Shown here: positions 11,111-22,906 of the stretch, one piece after another
How positions within the stretch are numbered: position 1 is the stretch's first letter
How the letters are laid out: each line of letters begins with the position of its first letter
Source of the DNA: Gnetum montanum
Taxonomy: Eukaryota > Streptophyta > Gnetopsida > Gnetales > Gnetaceae
NCBI GenBank assembly: GCA_015680685.1
Contig: MNCI01010409.1
Location: forward strand, 86,112-150,111
Length of the DNA stretch: 64,000 bases
Direction of reading: 5' to 3'
Translations under genes and position numbers: made by a program
The notes under the pieces: model-generated
What the model was told of the DNA's origin: nothing
Seen by the model: only the letters and a program-made list of their open reading frames with translations
Databases searched by the model: none

Positions 11111-11260
11111 ATGAACTCCTTACACGGTATGTAAGTTAACACGAAATCAGCTTCTTTTCTGAAACTTTTTACTTTATCCAAAATCTTCATCTATTGACAA
11201 TGTTTGCGAGCTCTTACAAAATTCCAACATTTCAAAAATTTAAAAGAAAATCCCATGATG

Positions 11261-14200
11261 TCATGGGTCGTTTCTATTTTCATCGCCATTGCCTGTCTCC
11301 ACTTTATTCGCTTGTGCATTACTCTCCCCCACGTTGCCCCCTATCAGTTTTCCATTTCCTCCCTCCACAGGCCTTGCATCCTCATCTGGGGCCTACATTG
11401 CAAGAATGAAAAGGTTGATTAAGGCAACAAACGCAAACTATGACATAGCATGAGTATCTACATAGTAAAGCGACTAACTTGAAAAGTACCTATGTCGGTC
11501 TCAAGAGGTATCTGGTCTAGACCAAGTCTTAGGTGATGCCAAATCTCCTCTATCGTGATGTTTGTCCAACGGCTATCGTTAGGTTTAGCATTCGCGACGG
11601 TGACTCTCTCCCTTTCCGCAGTTTTCCATACCAGAGGTCCCAGGGAAAGACAGGCGGTTACAATCTCTCCTATAGGACGGTCTACTTTCAAGTTGAGAGA
11701 TTCTATAACCTTCACCTACTCTTTGAACTTAGCGTAGGCCTCAGAAGCGTCGATTGCATTCACGAAGGCTTCATACATGAAGGCCTCCACGACAGCATCT
11801 TTGTATAGTTTTCGATGGATGTCGTTCTCTAGCTTGTACATGTGTTTGTGGTTTCTTTGATTCTGTCCCCATTCAAAAACCTTGGCATTGATATCCTTCA
11901 TATCTTGACATTTCTGGGCTAGTAGGTCCATCTGCATCTACTGTTTGACTATCTCGCGAGTAGAGTCGATGTTCTGACGAATGACAGTCCAAAATCTGGC
12001 ATAGTTGTCTATGGCTTTGTGCTAGTCCTTAATGTTAGGGTTACGGTTTATGAGGAAAGCATTCCTTGACTTGAGATCCTTCACATCAACTACCAGCTCG
12101 ATCTCTCTTTGCTTAGCCCTCTAGACTCGCTTCCACAGATCTTTGTTGATGCGCTTACACTCCCAAAAGAAGCATGCAAAGTGCTAGACATACTGTAAGC
12201 CTTGTTGAAAACACGAGATACCTCGGTCACATGAGGTGAGAGTGTAGGCACAGCGCCAACTTTCATGGGTCGTGTCGGGTCCCATTTGAGCTGAGGAGTT
12301 GCGACGACACGAAAAGCGTAGCAATCACATTAACATAGCAAAATCAACGAATTCGAAAGTTTTCAACGTAGCAAGAAAAGAGCATCTAACACTAATACCT
12401 ACGCGAGTTAGGGTCTGTCTATTGAAGGTGTTTGATCATGTCGTTGACAAGCCCCTGCATGAACATAAATTTGTCAAGGAGCTTGGCTCACGACTCCACA
12501 CGAATTGGAGAAGGCTCCTCGGCCTCAGCAGTAGTACCTACTACAGAATTAAGCCCATCAGCAATGGCCAAAATGGATTACAAAAAGGCAAGAATATCAC
12601 TAAATCCACCAGCATCTGGCTATGGCCTTTCTTCTTGCTGAGGCAAGATGAAGGCTGTAGCCTTGGTGGAAGGTCCTACCAAGTCCATACAAGCCTCTTC
12701 TTCATGCGTCGGCGCCTTTCCTTTCAGGTGATGAGCATCCTCTTTATTCAAGGAAGGTACCTCTTCATTGACAAGAGGCTCCCTAATGACCAGATCCCCT
12801 ACCCTAGAAGTAGGAACTCCTTTATTCCCAACTAGGGCCCTTTCCTCTGAAATTGGGGCCCTCGCATCACCATCCATTGCCCTTGCCTTAAGGGTCGACA
12901 CTTCCTCATCACCTTCTTCTTCTTCTTCCTCTACTAAAAAAACATATTTGCATTGGTTCAAAACCAACTAACTCAGACCAGATGTTACGCTATACCATCT
13001 AGCACGGCATAGCGTAGCAAACAATGGCAAAATAAAAATTACACAAAACTATTTACTAATGGGGGATTGCATCCTGTGCAGCTTAAGCCGCAGTCTTCAT
13101 CCCTCTTCCTCCTCCACACAAAGGGTTTCCCTGGCTAGAGGAGGTCTATTCCTTCGCAGCTCCTTGGGTACGGTTTCGGCCATGAGACGCTCTCCCTACG
13201 TCACGCTACCGACTATAGCAAGGGACACCTCCCCCATGTTGTCTTGACTGTGAATGCTATGAGTCATCACACCTTTGGTTGTTACAGATAGTGACTCCTT
13301 GAATACCTCTAGGAGGTCTTTGGCTCGCATGGTCCAGAGGACCTATCAAATCCAAGGCCTGGGAATCTGGTTTCGATCACGCTCGACCCAGGTTCCATCC
13401 TCTTGACCCACTAGAAACTCCGTGAAGCACTTCAGACAGCCTATGTAGAAGGCATAGTGTATGTTGGAGCGGGACTCCTCTTTTTCATCGAGTCCCAAGA
13501 TCTCACGTCACAAGACATTGCATAGGAAGTTGACCCAGTCGTAACTGGCCCCCTCCTCCATAATCTCCTGCATTATCTAGGCTTGATCGAGCCCCAAGAC
13601 CTTCCCTTGGGTGAGTAGTTGGGGGAATGCATAGGCATAGAAGGTCGGGTAAATCTCCATGGTGAGTTCGCTCTTAAGCTGATCCATGGGAAACCCCTTT
13701 TTCTCCTTGACAAGTTGCAACCACTCCTTGATGTCTCCCTTCATCAAGGTTAGCTTCTGCTTGCACCTCAACCCTATGGGGGCACCGTTGGCAGGAACAT
13801 CAAACATGTTCGTAAATAGTTGGTCATTGATTTCAATGACCACCCGCACACCCCATACGCGTGTGTGAAAACGACCTGCCTTCTTAGAAAAGGAGTTGAC
13901 CAGAGAAAGCATCTCAGTGGCCAGAACGTTAGGATTTGGAGCCATGAATAGATCCATGAGCCCCGCCTTTTGGATGTTCCTGACCAGGGAAGCTGGGGCC
14001 CTCTAGTCCAACCAGCATTGACACGCTGCCACTTCGCCATATTTAAAATAAATGTTTTCTCCTTGTGTTTTTGGTGGTCACCACCGTCACCTCTTGGGGT
14101 TTCTTCTTCCCTGCAACAGTTTCCATAAAAACACACTTAGCATGACGACACAGAAAATGCATGAACTGCGAAAGCACTTGGGCATGCACCATTTACCTTT

Positions 14201-15675
14201 TGACCCATCGGGTCTATATTGTACTGGGGACAATGGGAGTACGGTCGCCATGGCTTCTTCAACCGTGACCTGCTTGAAGGGTTGTTCCCACTCCCTATCT
14301 AGCCAACCTTTCTCCTCACATTGATGGTAGATGGTAGGAAACTTGTGTAGGTAAGTACGGTATTCCCCCTGCACTGACTGATCACGCCCGCTTGTAGGTT
14401 CTTAGCAGAAGAGAACTTCTGCAAGGCCAACTGTGTTGTAGCCAGCAGACCTACTCAGTTGTGAAGCCCCTTATCATCGATGTAGAACCTGGTGGCAAAC
14501 ACACATCTTTAGCATTCAGCCAATACGGCCGGTGTTGCACAACATAGTGGAGCTCGATTGCAAAACTCACTTGCCAGCATAATAGAAAGTCCCTTGTGGG
14601 TTCTGAAAGCACATCTTTATGGAATGTGCAAGGAATAGTGTGTTGTACTGTTTAAAGCAGTTGTATTCAGGCATGTCCCAGATCCAGGCTAAATGTTTTA
14701 ATTCTGTTGAGCATTGGCTGGACCCCTCTCCCTGCCTACTTGCAAATTCCCCATCAATAAAAAATCTTAGAATGCTGTGACTTACCCTAGACAACATGGC
14801 TTCTATTATGTTGGATGACTCCACCTTCTCCAAGGAGGACCAGACGATCACACTAAATCTGTTAAGAAGGAACTGCAAAAATTCCTGCGCCTCGTCTCTG
14901 AACTAGACTGGCCACTCTCCTAAATGTATTTGGGGAGGAGGGGCGTTGGCCACAAGTTTGTTCACATGACACAGGACCCCGTAGATGTCTAAGATGATTA
15001 ATCTAGACCTCGGCCTTGCCCTACATGTCATAATCAGCGAATGTTAGCACCATGCATACTTAAATGTAATGTACACGCAACGTAGCAAAGTCTAGCAGTC
15101 CATGTGTATAGCGTAACATAACCCTCCATCCATGCATAGCGTAACAAAGGTGTGAAAGCCTAGCATAGTGAAAACAAGCAAATAAGCCTAGTGTAGCAAC
15201 AAAGAAACTGATGACATATTCTAATAAAACACGTGTCGCGCTACCACATCATGCATGACCTAGCCCCCCTTTTAAAATTTTTATGTTACGGCATGCTAGG
15301 GTTAGGCAACTCAAACTACCTTAGCCCTCGTGGTCATAACAATCATGGTGGTGGCGGTTTCAGTGACCCTGCATGTAATCGTGACGCAACGTTCATACAT
15401 CCATCATGACCGAGATGGTGGTGGCAATGATGCAAAGGTCAACCCGATGCAACCACATAAAATGTATATAACCGAGGATGAATGCAAAACAAATAGGATG
15501 TAAAGCAGGGGCAGAAGGTAACCAAAAGCGCAAAATGAAAAGGTAGAGGGTACACAGTAACCTACTAGGTCAATGGTGTGCTTTTCCGCACTGCAATGCA
15601 CACCTTCGATGCATGCGTCAAAGCCTTCTCCACCTCTGCAACCCTTGTAAGCGCTAGATAAGTCTTAGGAGCCAT
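11261..15675 (-). pseudogene. Antisense passenger gene of element B, FCP1-like and coiled-coil
   Basis: The gene lies on the minus strand between protease and RT of a plus-strand element. Reading 5' to 3', the ATG is at 15,675 (MAPKTYLAL), followed by an FCP1-like exon from 15,020. A long helical or globular region follows in shifting frames (14,900-13,057) and includes a globular stretch with RVWGVRVVIEIN and an N-terminal MDLFMAPNPN. Later exons are inferred at 12,930-12,399 (acidic start), 12,290-11,490 (coiled-coil) and 11,385-11,261 (Gly/Asn/Glu-rich tail, TGA at 11,261-11,263). Donor and acceptor dinucleotides fit. Exon borders, the YARFW and WGQNQRNHKH motifs and the tail match the gene in element A. 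At least three frameshifts and more than ten stops make it a pseudogene. Confidence 0.7.
14567..15020 (-). pseudogene. FCP1/NLI-interacting-factor-like HAD phosphatase domain in the passenger gene
   Basis: An acceptor (GACATGTAG) at 15,021 opens an exon whose frame reads RLIILDIYGVLCHV. This matches the first HAD motif of the FCP1/NIF group (hhhLDhxGhL), with its catalytic aspartate. About 45 residues later comes FSVIVWSS, the second motif (hhxWS/T), and near the end NTLFLAHSIKMCFQNPQGT, which corresponds to the family's NTLLIDDS-x-K-x-NP. The two acidic residues of that third motif are replaced by A-H, so this copy would be inactive. Family members dephosphorylate Ser/Thr on proteins such as the RNA polymerase II tail. 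One stop lies at about 14,911. The assignment rests on three ordered motifs and spacing, not on a database search. Confidence 0.65.
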
Positions 15676-15828
15676 TGTCCTATGTTGCAGATTTGCACCT
15701 TTCGCTGCAAGAGTTCATCTTACCAGTTGAATAACACAATTGCTCTGCGCTCCGAAATTGCCTTATGCTCAAATGTGGGCTTTGCACTCTTACAGGAAAA
15801 ATGGCAAAATTAGCAGGGTCCAACCCCC

Positions 15829-15880
15829 ATTTATAGCTGTGATGACAAGGTAGGGAAACTTATCTCTCTCTCTCTCTCCG
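15829..15880 (-). promoter_or_regulatory. TATA box and GA-repeat promoter of the antisense passenger gene
   Basis: The minus strand has CTATAAATGG (TATA at 15,835-15,829), about 155 bases before the ATG at 15,675. A (GA)n run lies just upstream at about 15,878-15,863, and TGCTACGCTGTAC (rc of 15,901-15,913) further up. A TATA with a nearby GA run is common in plant promoters. Confidence 0.55.
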
Positions 15881-16650
15881 ATTAATGTGAGGCACATTGT
15901 ACAGCGTAGCATGCTCGCCATGACATCATAGCACTATTAGCATTAAATCCTTGACACACTTCAAGCTAGCTATTTTCCTTCACAAAAAAAAATATTTTTT
16001 TTTTGGTTAAGGGTCCGAAAAGAGCTTAAACTAGTAACCCTACCAATCGTGATATGAACGGTCTGAAAAGACCTCAAACTAAGCAACCCTAGTGCAGTTG
16101 CATCCTTGATGGTCCACAATGACATTAAACTAACAATACCATGTGCTTGCATTAGCAGTTTTCATGTCTTCTTCCACATAGTCAATATTGCAATCTCCAG
16201 CGGTTTTATGTCCATAGTTAGTGTTTTCACATTAACGACTCGATACTTCTCATATTCACAAAGTTTCTTATTTTGTATATTATTATTTTTCATGACATGT
16301 TGTAGTTTGGCAGTCCGAAATGACACTAAACTAGCACTCTGACACTTGCATATTGACAGCTACACAGCTTCACACTAGTAGTTTTACACCTCTTACAGTC
16401 CTATGCTCTTGTGCCTGGGCGATCCACCCTAATCTAAAAATGGCAAACTCGCAACCTCATCGCTACTTTGAAAATTTCCGTCACACAATGTCTCTGACAG
16501 GCACCTCTTAACTAGGCTTTCGTGTTATGATGGCAAGTCAAGCAGGAGATGGAAATCCATTGTGACCTTTCCATGTCTTTGATGATAGCAGGACCACAGG
16601 GTGAGCTTGTGAGACAGGTTAACCCCACCATGATCAACTGGGGGTCGACC
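15881..16650. repeat. Subrepeats between passenger promoter and RT
   Basis: At 16,010-16,340 at least four short units repeat, with cores GTCCGAAAAGAGCTTAAACTAG, GTCTGAAAAGACCTCAAACTA, GTCCACAATGACATTAAACTA and GTCCGAAATGACACTAAACTAGCA. They resemble the units at 10,840-11,110 and 20,020-20,230. No coding signal is visible before about 16,640. Confidence 0.65.
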
Positions 16651-17678
16651 ACAACTACGCTATAGCAACCTTAGAGGCATCCACAGACTGGCCAAAGCAT
16701 TCAGTCAAATCTCTAGACCTAGATGTCGGGGATGTACCTAAGGACCCTCTCATCGAGACACCTATGACCACGTCAAAGGGGGAGGTGAAAAGGTTAAAAC
16801 TCAGCTCCCTCCTAGACATGAAAATGCCCAAAGATGTAGCTAAAGTTCTGCAAGATAACATTGACATCTTTGCATGGTCATACAATGACATGCCAAGTTT
16901 GGATCTACGGCTGATTCAGCACAACATTGTCCTAGACCCACACGTGAAAGCAGTTAAGCAGAAGGCTTGTAAAATTAAGCCAGAAATTGCACTAGCCATG
17001 TGGGACGAAATCACTAACCTCTACCAAGCAGGTTTCATCCGCATGGTCGACTATTCAGAGTGGGTGTCCAACATCGTTATGGTTTCAAATAAAATGGGAG
17101 GGATACGGATCTGTATAGACTTCCAAGATTTGAACAAGGTGACAATCAAAGATGACTTCCCACTTCCAAGCATTGACCAACTCATCGACACCACGGCTGG
17201 CCATGCTCTAGTATCCTTTATGGATGGTTTCTCCGGATACAACCAAATTTGTATTAACCCAGAGCACCAGCTGTCCACAACTTTCATGACCCCATGTGGA
17301 ACCTTCTGTTATACCATGATGCCTTTTGGGCTCAAGAATGCTGGAGCAACCTACCAGCGGGCCATGACTTACATTTTCAGTGACTACATCCTAGAAACTT
17401 TAAACAACTACATGGACGATATAGTAGTGAAGTCTAAGGAAGCAGTTGACCACTCATGCAACCTAGGGGTAGTTCTCAAATGTTGCCAAATGCACGACCT
17501 ATGCCTCAATCCAAAGAAATGCATCTTTGGGGTGAAAATCGGATGCATGCTAAGGTTCGTGGTATCGGAGGCCGGAATACGGGTGGATCCCGACAAAGTC
17601 AAGGCCATCATCAACCTAGCGCCTTCCACAAACCTTAAGGAGTTACACAGTTTACAAGGTAGAGTGCAATTCATTTGA
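16650..17678 (+). pseudogene. Reverse transcriptase, element B
   Basis: A 304-codon open frame (16,764-17,678), with coding similarity starting about 110 bases earlier, carries a full gypsy RT. It has the leader FAWSYNDMPSLD, fingers IRMVDYSEWVSNIVMV, then RICIDFQDLNK, the palm aspartate in FMDGFSGYNQI, MPFGLKNAGATYQRAM, and the catalytic YMDD with following IVVKS. All three catalytic aspartates are visible. The enzyme would copy element RNA into DNA. The frame ends at a stop in the connection to RNase H. This is the best preserved domain in the window and is useful for lineage placement. Confidence 0.9.
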
Positions 17679-18250
17679 AGGTTTATAGCAAGGTTGACCG
17701 ACAAGTTACACCCCATGCAACATCTTTTAAAGAAGGGGATTAACTTCGAATGGACGACCTAGTGTCAACAAGCCTTCGACAACCTGAAGGAGGAACTCTC
17801 ACACCTCTTGACCATGCATCCACTGTAAGGGAACAAATCCTTCTTCATCTACCTTGCCACCTTCGACACGTCTATTGCCGCACTGCTATGTCAGAAATGA
17901 GATGACGGTTTTGAGATACCGGTGTACTATCTAAGTCACGCGCTAATAGCGCATGAGGCAAGGTACAATGAGGAATTGCCTGGCCCTAGTGTTTGCACTA
18001 AAAAAGTGGCGACATTACCTATTTTGTAGCACTACCAATGTCATTTGCAAGAGCAACATACTCCGAGTTATCACTAACAACTTGTACGAAAGTAGCAGGA
18101 TAGCCCGATGGAAGGTAATAACTGCAAAGTTTGACCTATGCTATATAAGCCAATCGTCGACCAAGGGTCAAGCCATAGCAACCCAACTCACGGCTTCGCC
18201 AATCGACAACCAAGCAACCATAGACCTTGAATTCTTAGATGAATATGTCA
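17679..18250 (+). pseudogene. Gypsy-type RNase H remnant, element B
   Basis: After the RT stop the frame continues through the tether (RLTDKLHPMQHLLKKG) into the RNase H seen after RT in all Ty3/gypsy elements: FIYLATFDTSIAALLCQ, PVYYLSHAL and a KKWRHYLFC segment. Stops occur at about 17,760, 17,828 and 17,900, and a frameshift near 17,960 moves the reading to the frame starting at 17,953. The domain would have removed the RNA strand during reverse transcription. Confidence 0.75.
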
Positions 18251-18284
18251 GCAATGTCCACGTCCTCTCCTCGCATTTTGAAGC

Positions 18285-18690
18285 CATATTACATTTCGAT
18301 GGTGCATCAACCGCGCGTGGAGGTAGTGCCATTGCCATAATCACATTCCCCTCTGGGGAAATGCATCCATCCACTTATCCATTTGCATTCTCTTGTACCA
18401 ACAATGTGACAGAATATGAGGGGTTACTCAAAGGTCTCTTAACTACCCAAGCGCTATGCATACAACACTTGGCCATTCGGGGAGATTCATAATTAGTTGT
18501 GAATCAGGTCACTGAGGTCTACGCTTACAAGGCTACACACCTGCAACCCTACTACGATCTGGCCAAAACCCTGCTTAAGCTATTCGCAACCATAAATGTG
18601 CAACACATGCCACGTAATGAAAACACCATGATAGACGCTTTAGCTACTCTCATGCTAAACATTCCATCACATTCTCTGGCAAACCTGCCA
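18285..18690 (+). pseudogene. Second, archaeal-type RNase H (aRNH), element B
   Basis: LHFDGASTARGGSAIAII opens a second RNase H with the first catalytic D. NNVTEYEGLLKGL supplies the E, the IRGDS stretch the next D, and ENTMIDALATL the last D. This extra RNase H, placed after the gypsy RNase H and before integrase, is a known mark of Tat-lineage elements. One nonsense codon (TAA at 18,490-18,492) separates GDS from LVVNQ; otherwise the fold is complete. Confidence 0.8.
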
Positions 18691-20009
18691 ACCTTGATCA
18701 TAGAATGCGTAGAGCCTATCATTCAGGAGGAACACGTGGCATCTGTCAGTGTTGCGGATATCCAGGAATGGTACACCAACATCAAAGCTTATCTACAGTA
18801 CGACGAGCCCCCAGAAGGATTGACGTCCTCCCATAGAGATGTAATCTGCAAGTGTGCCTAGCAGTATGTGCTCATGGGAAATGACACCCTATGTCGATGC
18901 TTCTATGATGGGATATTGCTGGTATGCTTGGGCAACGAGCCAACGCAAAAGGTAGTTAATGAAGTACATGAGGGGTTGTGCAGTGGACACATAGCACCTA
19001 GGGCTATGGCTACCAAAATCAGGTGCCTAGGGTACTACTGGCCCCACATGGAATGTGACTGTCTATCGAGAGTTAAAACATGTGACACGTGCCAAAGATA
19101 TGCAAATCTCATACACATAATGCCTACAGACCTATACCCAACGTAAATAATGTGGCCCTTCCAACGATAGTAATTAGACTTCATAGGGCCTATCACGCCT
19201 AAGTTCTCCATAGGGCATAGCGTCATTATCATCGCCACTGAGTATTTTACCAAGTGGGTGGAGGCTATTCCTCTAAGAAAGACGACATCATAGCAAATTT
19301 GCCATTTCATCCTCGATAACATCGTAACGAGGTTTGGGCTTCCAATGACTATTGTGACTGACAATGGGCCATAGTTTAGTAGTATGGAAACCTGAACCTT
19401 CTATAGAAATTTAGGCATTAAAAAATCATTTTCTTCCCCTTACTATCTGCAGGCGAACGGGCAGGCAGAGGCTACAAATAAGTCCATCATCAACTTACTG
19501 AAGCTGATGCTTAACAAAAGCAAGAGGCGTTGGCATGAGCAAATCCTCTATGTCCTGTGGGCATACCGAACGACGTGTAGAACTACAATAAGTAAGACCC
19601 CTTACAGTATCATTTATAGATCTGAAGCTATATTGCCTCTTGATTTGCAGGTACAATCCCTCTGGATAATCCTTGCGGATGTTGTAAGCAAAGCCCGGAA
19701 TAGCGAGTCGCAAATCATCGACCTCGACTCGGTGGAGGAGGAACATGTGCAGATGTTGAAATGCACCGAGCACTACCAAAGCAAGTAGCAACAGAAGCAC
19801 TGTGTAGACCTGCATCGATGGCTAGTGCAGAAGGGAGACCTCGTCCTCAAGGCCACTGTGAACATGTGAGCAAATTCTCAACCAACTGAGAAGGCCCTTA
19901 CATGGTTACTGAAGCCTTTGGGAATGGAGCCTTCAAGCTGGCGGACATGGATGGCAACAAGTTCACCAACCCAGTGAATCACTCATACCTCAAGCTGTAC
20001 TACGCCTAA
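18691..20009 (+). pseudogene. Integrase, element B
   Basis: The HHCC zinc finger appears as HEGLCSGH followed by CDTCQ (18,968-19,100). The catalytic core shows LDFIGPI (D), VTDNGP (D) and NGQAEATNK (E) at the usual spacing, and the C-terminal end closes with NPVNHSYLKLYYA before the TAA at 20,007-20,009. About ten stops and small shifts break the frame between 19,143 and 19,950. The enzyme would have joined element DNA to host DNA. Confidence 0.8.
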
Positions 20010-20235
20010 AGTGCTATAGTAGCGGCATCGAGCATCGTCCGCTACTACGTTAAATTGGCATCAGCACCGAGCAGCGTCTGCAATGACGATAAACTAGCAG
20101 CATTGGGCATTGTTCGCCACGATAATAAACTGGCATGTACGAATTGCTGGGACCTTAAACTAGTACAATGGTCTACTGAGACCCTAAACTGACACACTGT
20201 CTACCAAGACCTTAAACTGGGTTTGCTTCGTATCC
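20010..20235 (+). repeat. Subrepeats after integrase, core (C)CTTAAACTAGCA
   Basis: At least six short units follow the integrase stop, including GTCTGCAATGACGATAAACTAGCAGCA, GGGACCTTAAACTAG, GAGACCCTAAACTG and AAGACCTTAAACTGG. They are the third cluster of this subrepeat family in element B. Tandem subrepeats in this position are known from Tat/Ogre elements. Confidence 0.75.
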
Positions 20236-22906
20236 TCAGCATGCACTAGCACCAGACACACATCAAGCAAGCGAGCGCGATGCCAACGTGTGGGTGGATC
20301 ATTGCGGATCCAGAACGTGGTTCATGATGCACTAGGAACATGGTCTAGAGCATGCATGGTGTCATCACCCTAAGCATCATGCTGACTCTCCAAAGATGCC
20401 ATACGACATCACACTGGCCCTCCGAACCTCCCGTCGCCACGGCTCATTGCCTTGACGGTGGTTCTGGGGCTAGTTCCTGCATCTGGAGCGCTAGTAGTAT
20501 TGTGGCATAGCCACAATACTGTAGCTCTAGCTCCCTGTCAACATCTGGGTTTGCATGACATTTGCTATATGGTAGCTGACCCTATGGTTAAACTAGGAAT
20601 GCAAACCCCTGGCAGGGATTCCAGGGCATCTGCACCCACAGCAACTCCTGGCGTCTCCAGGACCAGTCCCTTCACACCAGGTGCTGCCAAGGTTGTTGCT
20701 AGCCTTCCTACTTGGGATGTCACATGCCAATGATGACGCCCAAGAGTGACAATAATGCCAGCAGCTAGTAAGACCTTTACCCTCGCAAGCGCATCTCTCC
20801 ACAGTGGCAAATGCTACTGCATCACAAAGCGAGTGCCTTGGCTAGCTTGGCTACTATAGAGTGCAAACTCCCATGGTTCATGTAACATAGCTCGCCACTT
20901 GGAAAACACTATCAAAAGTTCCATGACATGCATAACACAGCTCACCACATGGAACGCATTTGTAGGTAGGTCAAAACCTTCCACGGATGTAATGCAACTC
21001 ATTTCGTGAAGAAAACACTTGCCCTTCAAGAGGTTGAAGAATAGCGCTAGCCAAAGATGAAAACATGGATGAGTCACTCAAAGCACTCCGATGAGGGACT
21101 CTGCTAAACATCATGTTCGCTCTCTGCCTTAGCCTCTGCAAAACTAATGTAACAATTTGAAGTACGGCCAAGAGACGTCTCGGCATTCACTAAGCGATAA
21201 CCTTGGCATTTCGCCTACTGTGGTGTTTCGTATTCTTTGCCAACGTCTATTGAGCTTGTTCTCCATATGTTGACAAAAGGGACCAATGAAACACCCCAAA
21301 AAATTATGAGGTCACTCTTGCTTTGATAGGCCTCATAATTCGCACGCCGGCATGGCAGTTTGTTAGGAGGAGAATGCCCTAAGCTCAAGCTGATTAGTTT
21401 GGAAAATTTTCTACTTTGGGCATGAATAGGCTCCATGGGTCATCTTGCCTATTCATCCAAGTAGCTTGCCCGGTTGACAGCCTACTCAGAAATGACGCGT
21501 GGGGTTGGTAGCAGCACTCTGGGTGCGCAAAATAGTTCAACAAGTTTTCTAAGTCGCGAAGTTCGCTACACCTCTCTATGTAATGTAGCAAGCTTTAGAA
21601 GACGATTGTAGAACAAAGTGCTATGCTACGCTACGCCACGCGACGTAGCGTAGCAAGGTAACAGCTCCACAAGCTAATCCCTTCACCCAATTTCAGGTCC
21701 TTCAACAATGTTCTTTTTCATCAGGAAGCAGTGAACCATGTCTGCTACTACGTTATGCTGAGCTACATGGCGCAAGAAGGTGTAGAAATCCTATGGAAGG
21801 AACAGAAGGCGGCTCAAAGGGCAGAATCAGAAAACTTGTAAGTCTCGCAACGTAGGAAGTAAAGTTTGCAAACCAACGAAGTCTTTTCGACCAAGTCCAT
21901 TTGCTATGCTATGCTACGCTACGTAGTGTAGCAAGCAAGCGACATGCATAATATAGCAAAGCACATGACAAGGTGCTACAATTACACCAAGCACATTACA
22001 CTATAACGAATAGCAAGGCATGTGGGTGGTTGCGCAACATCAATGCACTTCATCTAATTGAACCATTGGCATATGTTTCCAGATGCTGATGGCGTAGTTA
22101 TGGCATGGTAGACCTGCAGTTATGGCATGACAAACTCACAGTCACAATGGTCTTGCAGATCCAACGATCACACGTGGCACGTGTGGCGCCAGTAAGTCAA
22201 TGGAATTCCAGGGCACATGGCATTCAAACCATCCCTTTCATGTGCCCTCGGCCCTATAAATACCCTGACAAGCAACACTCAAAGCTCTCTTCTTTTCAGC
22301 TTCTGCTTCTGACTCTAGCTTTTGATTTGAGAGTTCTGATTCTGCCTCTAATTTGGCTTCTAATTCTGATTCCGGTTCTGCTTTTGGTTCAGCGTCAAGC
22401 ATTGTAAGCTTTCTGTTCGACATTGTGAACAGTAAGCATCCCCAGTTGGCACTCCATTCTATTCCTTTTTTATCACCTTGGTAGAATCCCTATGTTGTCA
22501 GCTCCAAAGTTTGTGCCTGGGTGCATAACTCGCCTACATACACCTTGGTTATTTTCGGGATCTCTACACTCCGTTGCATTGTGCAATCGACTGTATCCAC
22601 TTTGACAGAGTAGATTTGTAGCTTTGGAGCAGTGCACTTTTCTAACTGTATTTTACTTTGTTTCCTGCCTATCATTGCATATTGCACTACTTTTTTGCTT
22701 TATTTATTCTCATGCATTTTCTCGCATCACTTTACATTTTTCGTCCTCGCTTCTAAAAATATATGTTGCAAAAGGCTATATAGACACCGATTTAAGTCCC
22801 TATCTGATCGACCAGACCAGTTAGGGTGCCTCGTGTCCGCACACACCTAGCACGGCCCTCCTACGGGCACAGGGTCAGAAATGTTGTGTCCGCTGACCCA
22901 TCGATC
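20236..22906 (+). other. 3' untranslated and probable LTR region of element B
   Basis: No gene is visible. Palindromic TGCTACGCTACG-like motifs occur at 21,620-21,655 and 21,903-21,935. A CTATAAATA box (22,255-22,262) follows a GTGCCCTCGGCCC stretch and is followed by a pyrimidine-rich leader (TTCTGCTTCTGACTC), which looks like the U3/R part of an LTR. Without a 5' LTR in this window the borders cannot be fixed. Confidence 0.45.
22255..22262 (+). promoter_or_regulatory. TATA box, probable LTR promoter of element B
   Basis: TATAAATA lies in a GC-richer context and is followed by a CT-rich stretch starting about 30 bases downstream. TGCTACGCTACG motifs lie 300-600 bases upstream. Confidence 0.5.

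Larger units (their letters stand above)
8195..22906 (+). mobile_element. Element B: Tat-like Ty3/gypsy retrotransposon with antisense passenger gene
   Basis: In order on the plus strand: a 5'-truncated gag (from about 8,230), linker, protease (10,063-10,419), subrepeats, an antisense passenger gene (15,675 to 11,261), more subrepeats, RT (about 16,650-17,678), RNase H, archaeal-type RNase H, integrase (to 20,009), subrepeats, and a probable 3' LTR region with a TATA box at 22,255. Two RNase H domains after RT are a hallmark of the Tat lineage. The 5' LTR and gag start are missing, probably because element A sits at that junction. The break between B and C at about 22,906 is where homology to the block shared by elements C, E and F begins. 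Confidence 0.8.

Noticed and set aside
15404-15601. 65-codon hydrophobic minus-strand frame as a membrane protein
   Set aside because: It overlaps the inferred first exon and intron of the antisense passenger gene in another frame; the hydrophobic part falls in intron-like T-rich sequence.
20452-20810. Overlapping frames on both strands around 20.5-20.8 kb
   Set aside because: GC-richer LTR-like region; no domain or conserved start, and opposite frames are equally open.
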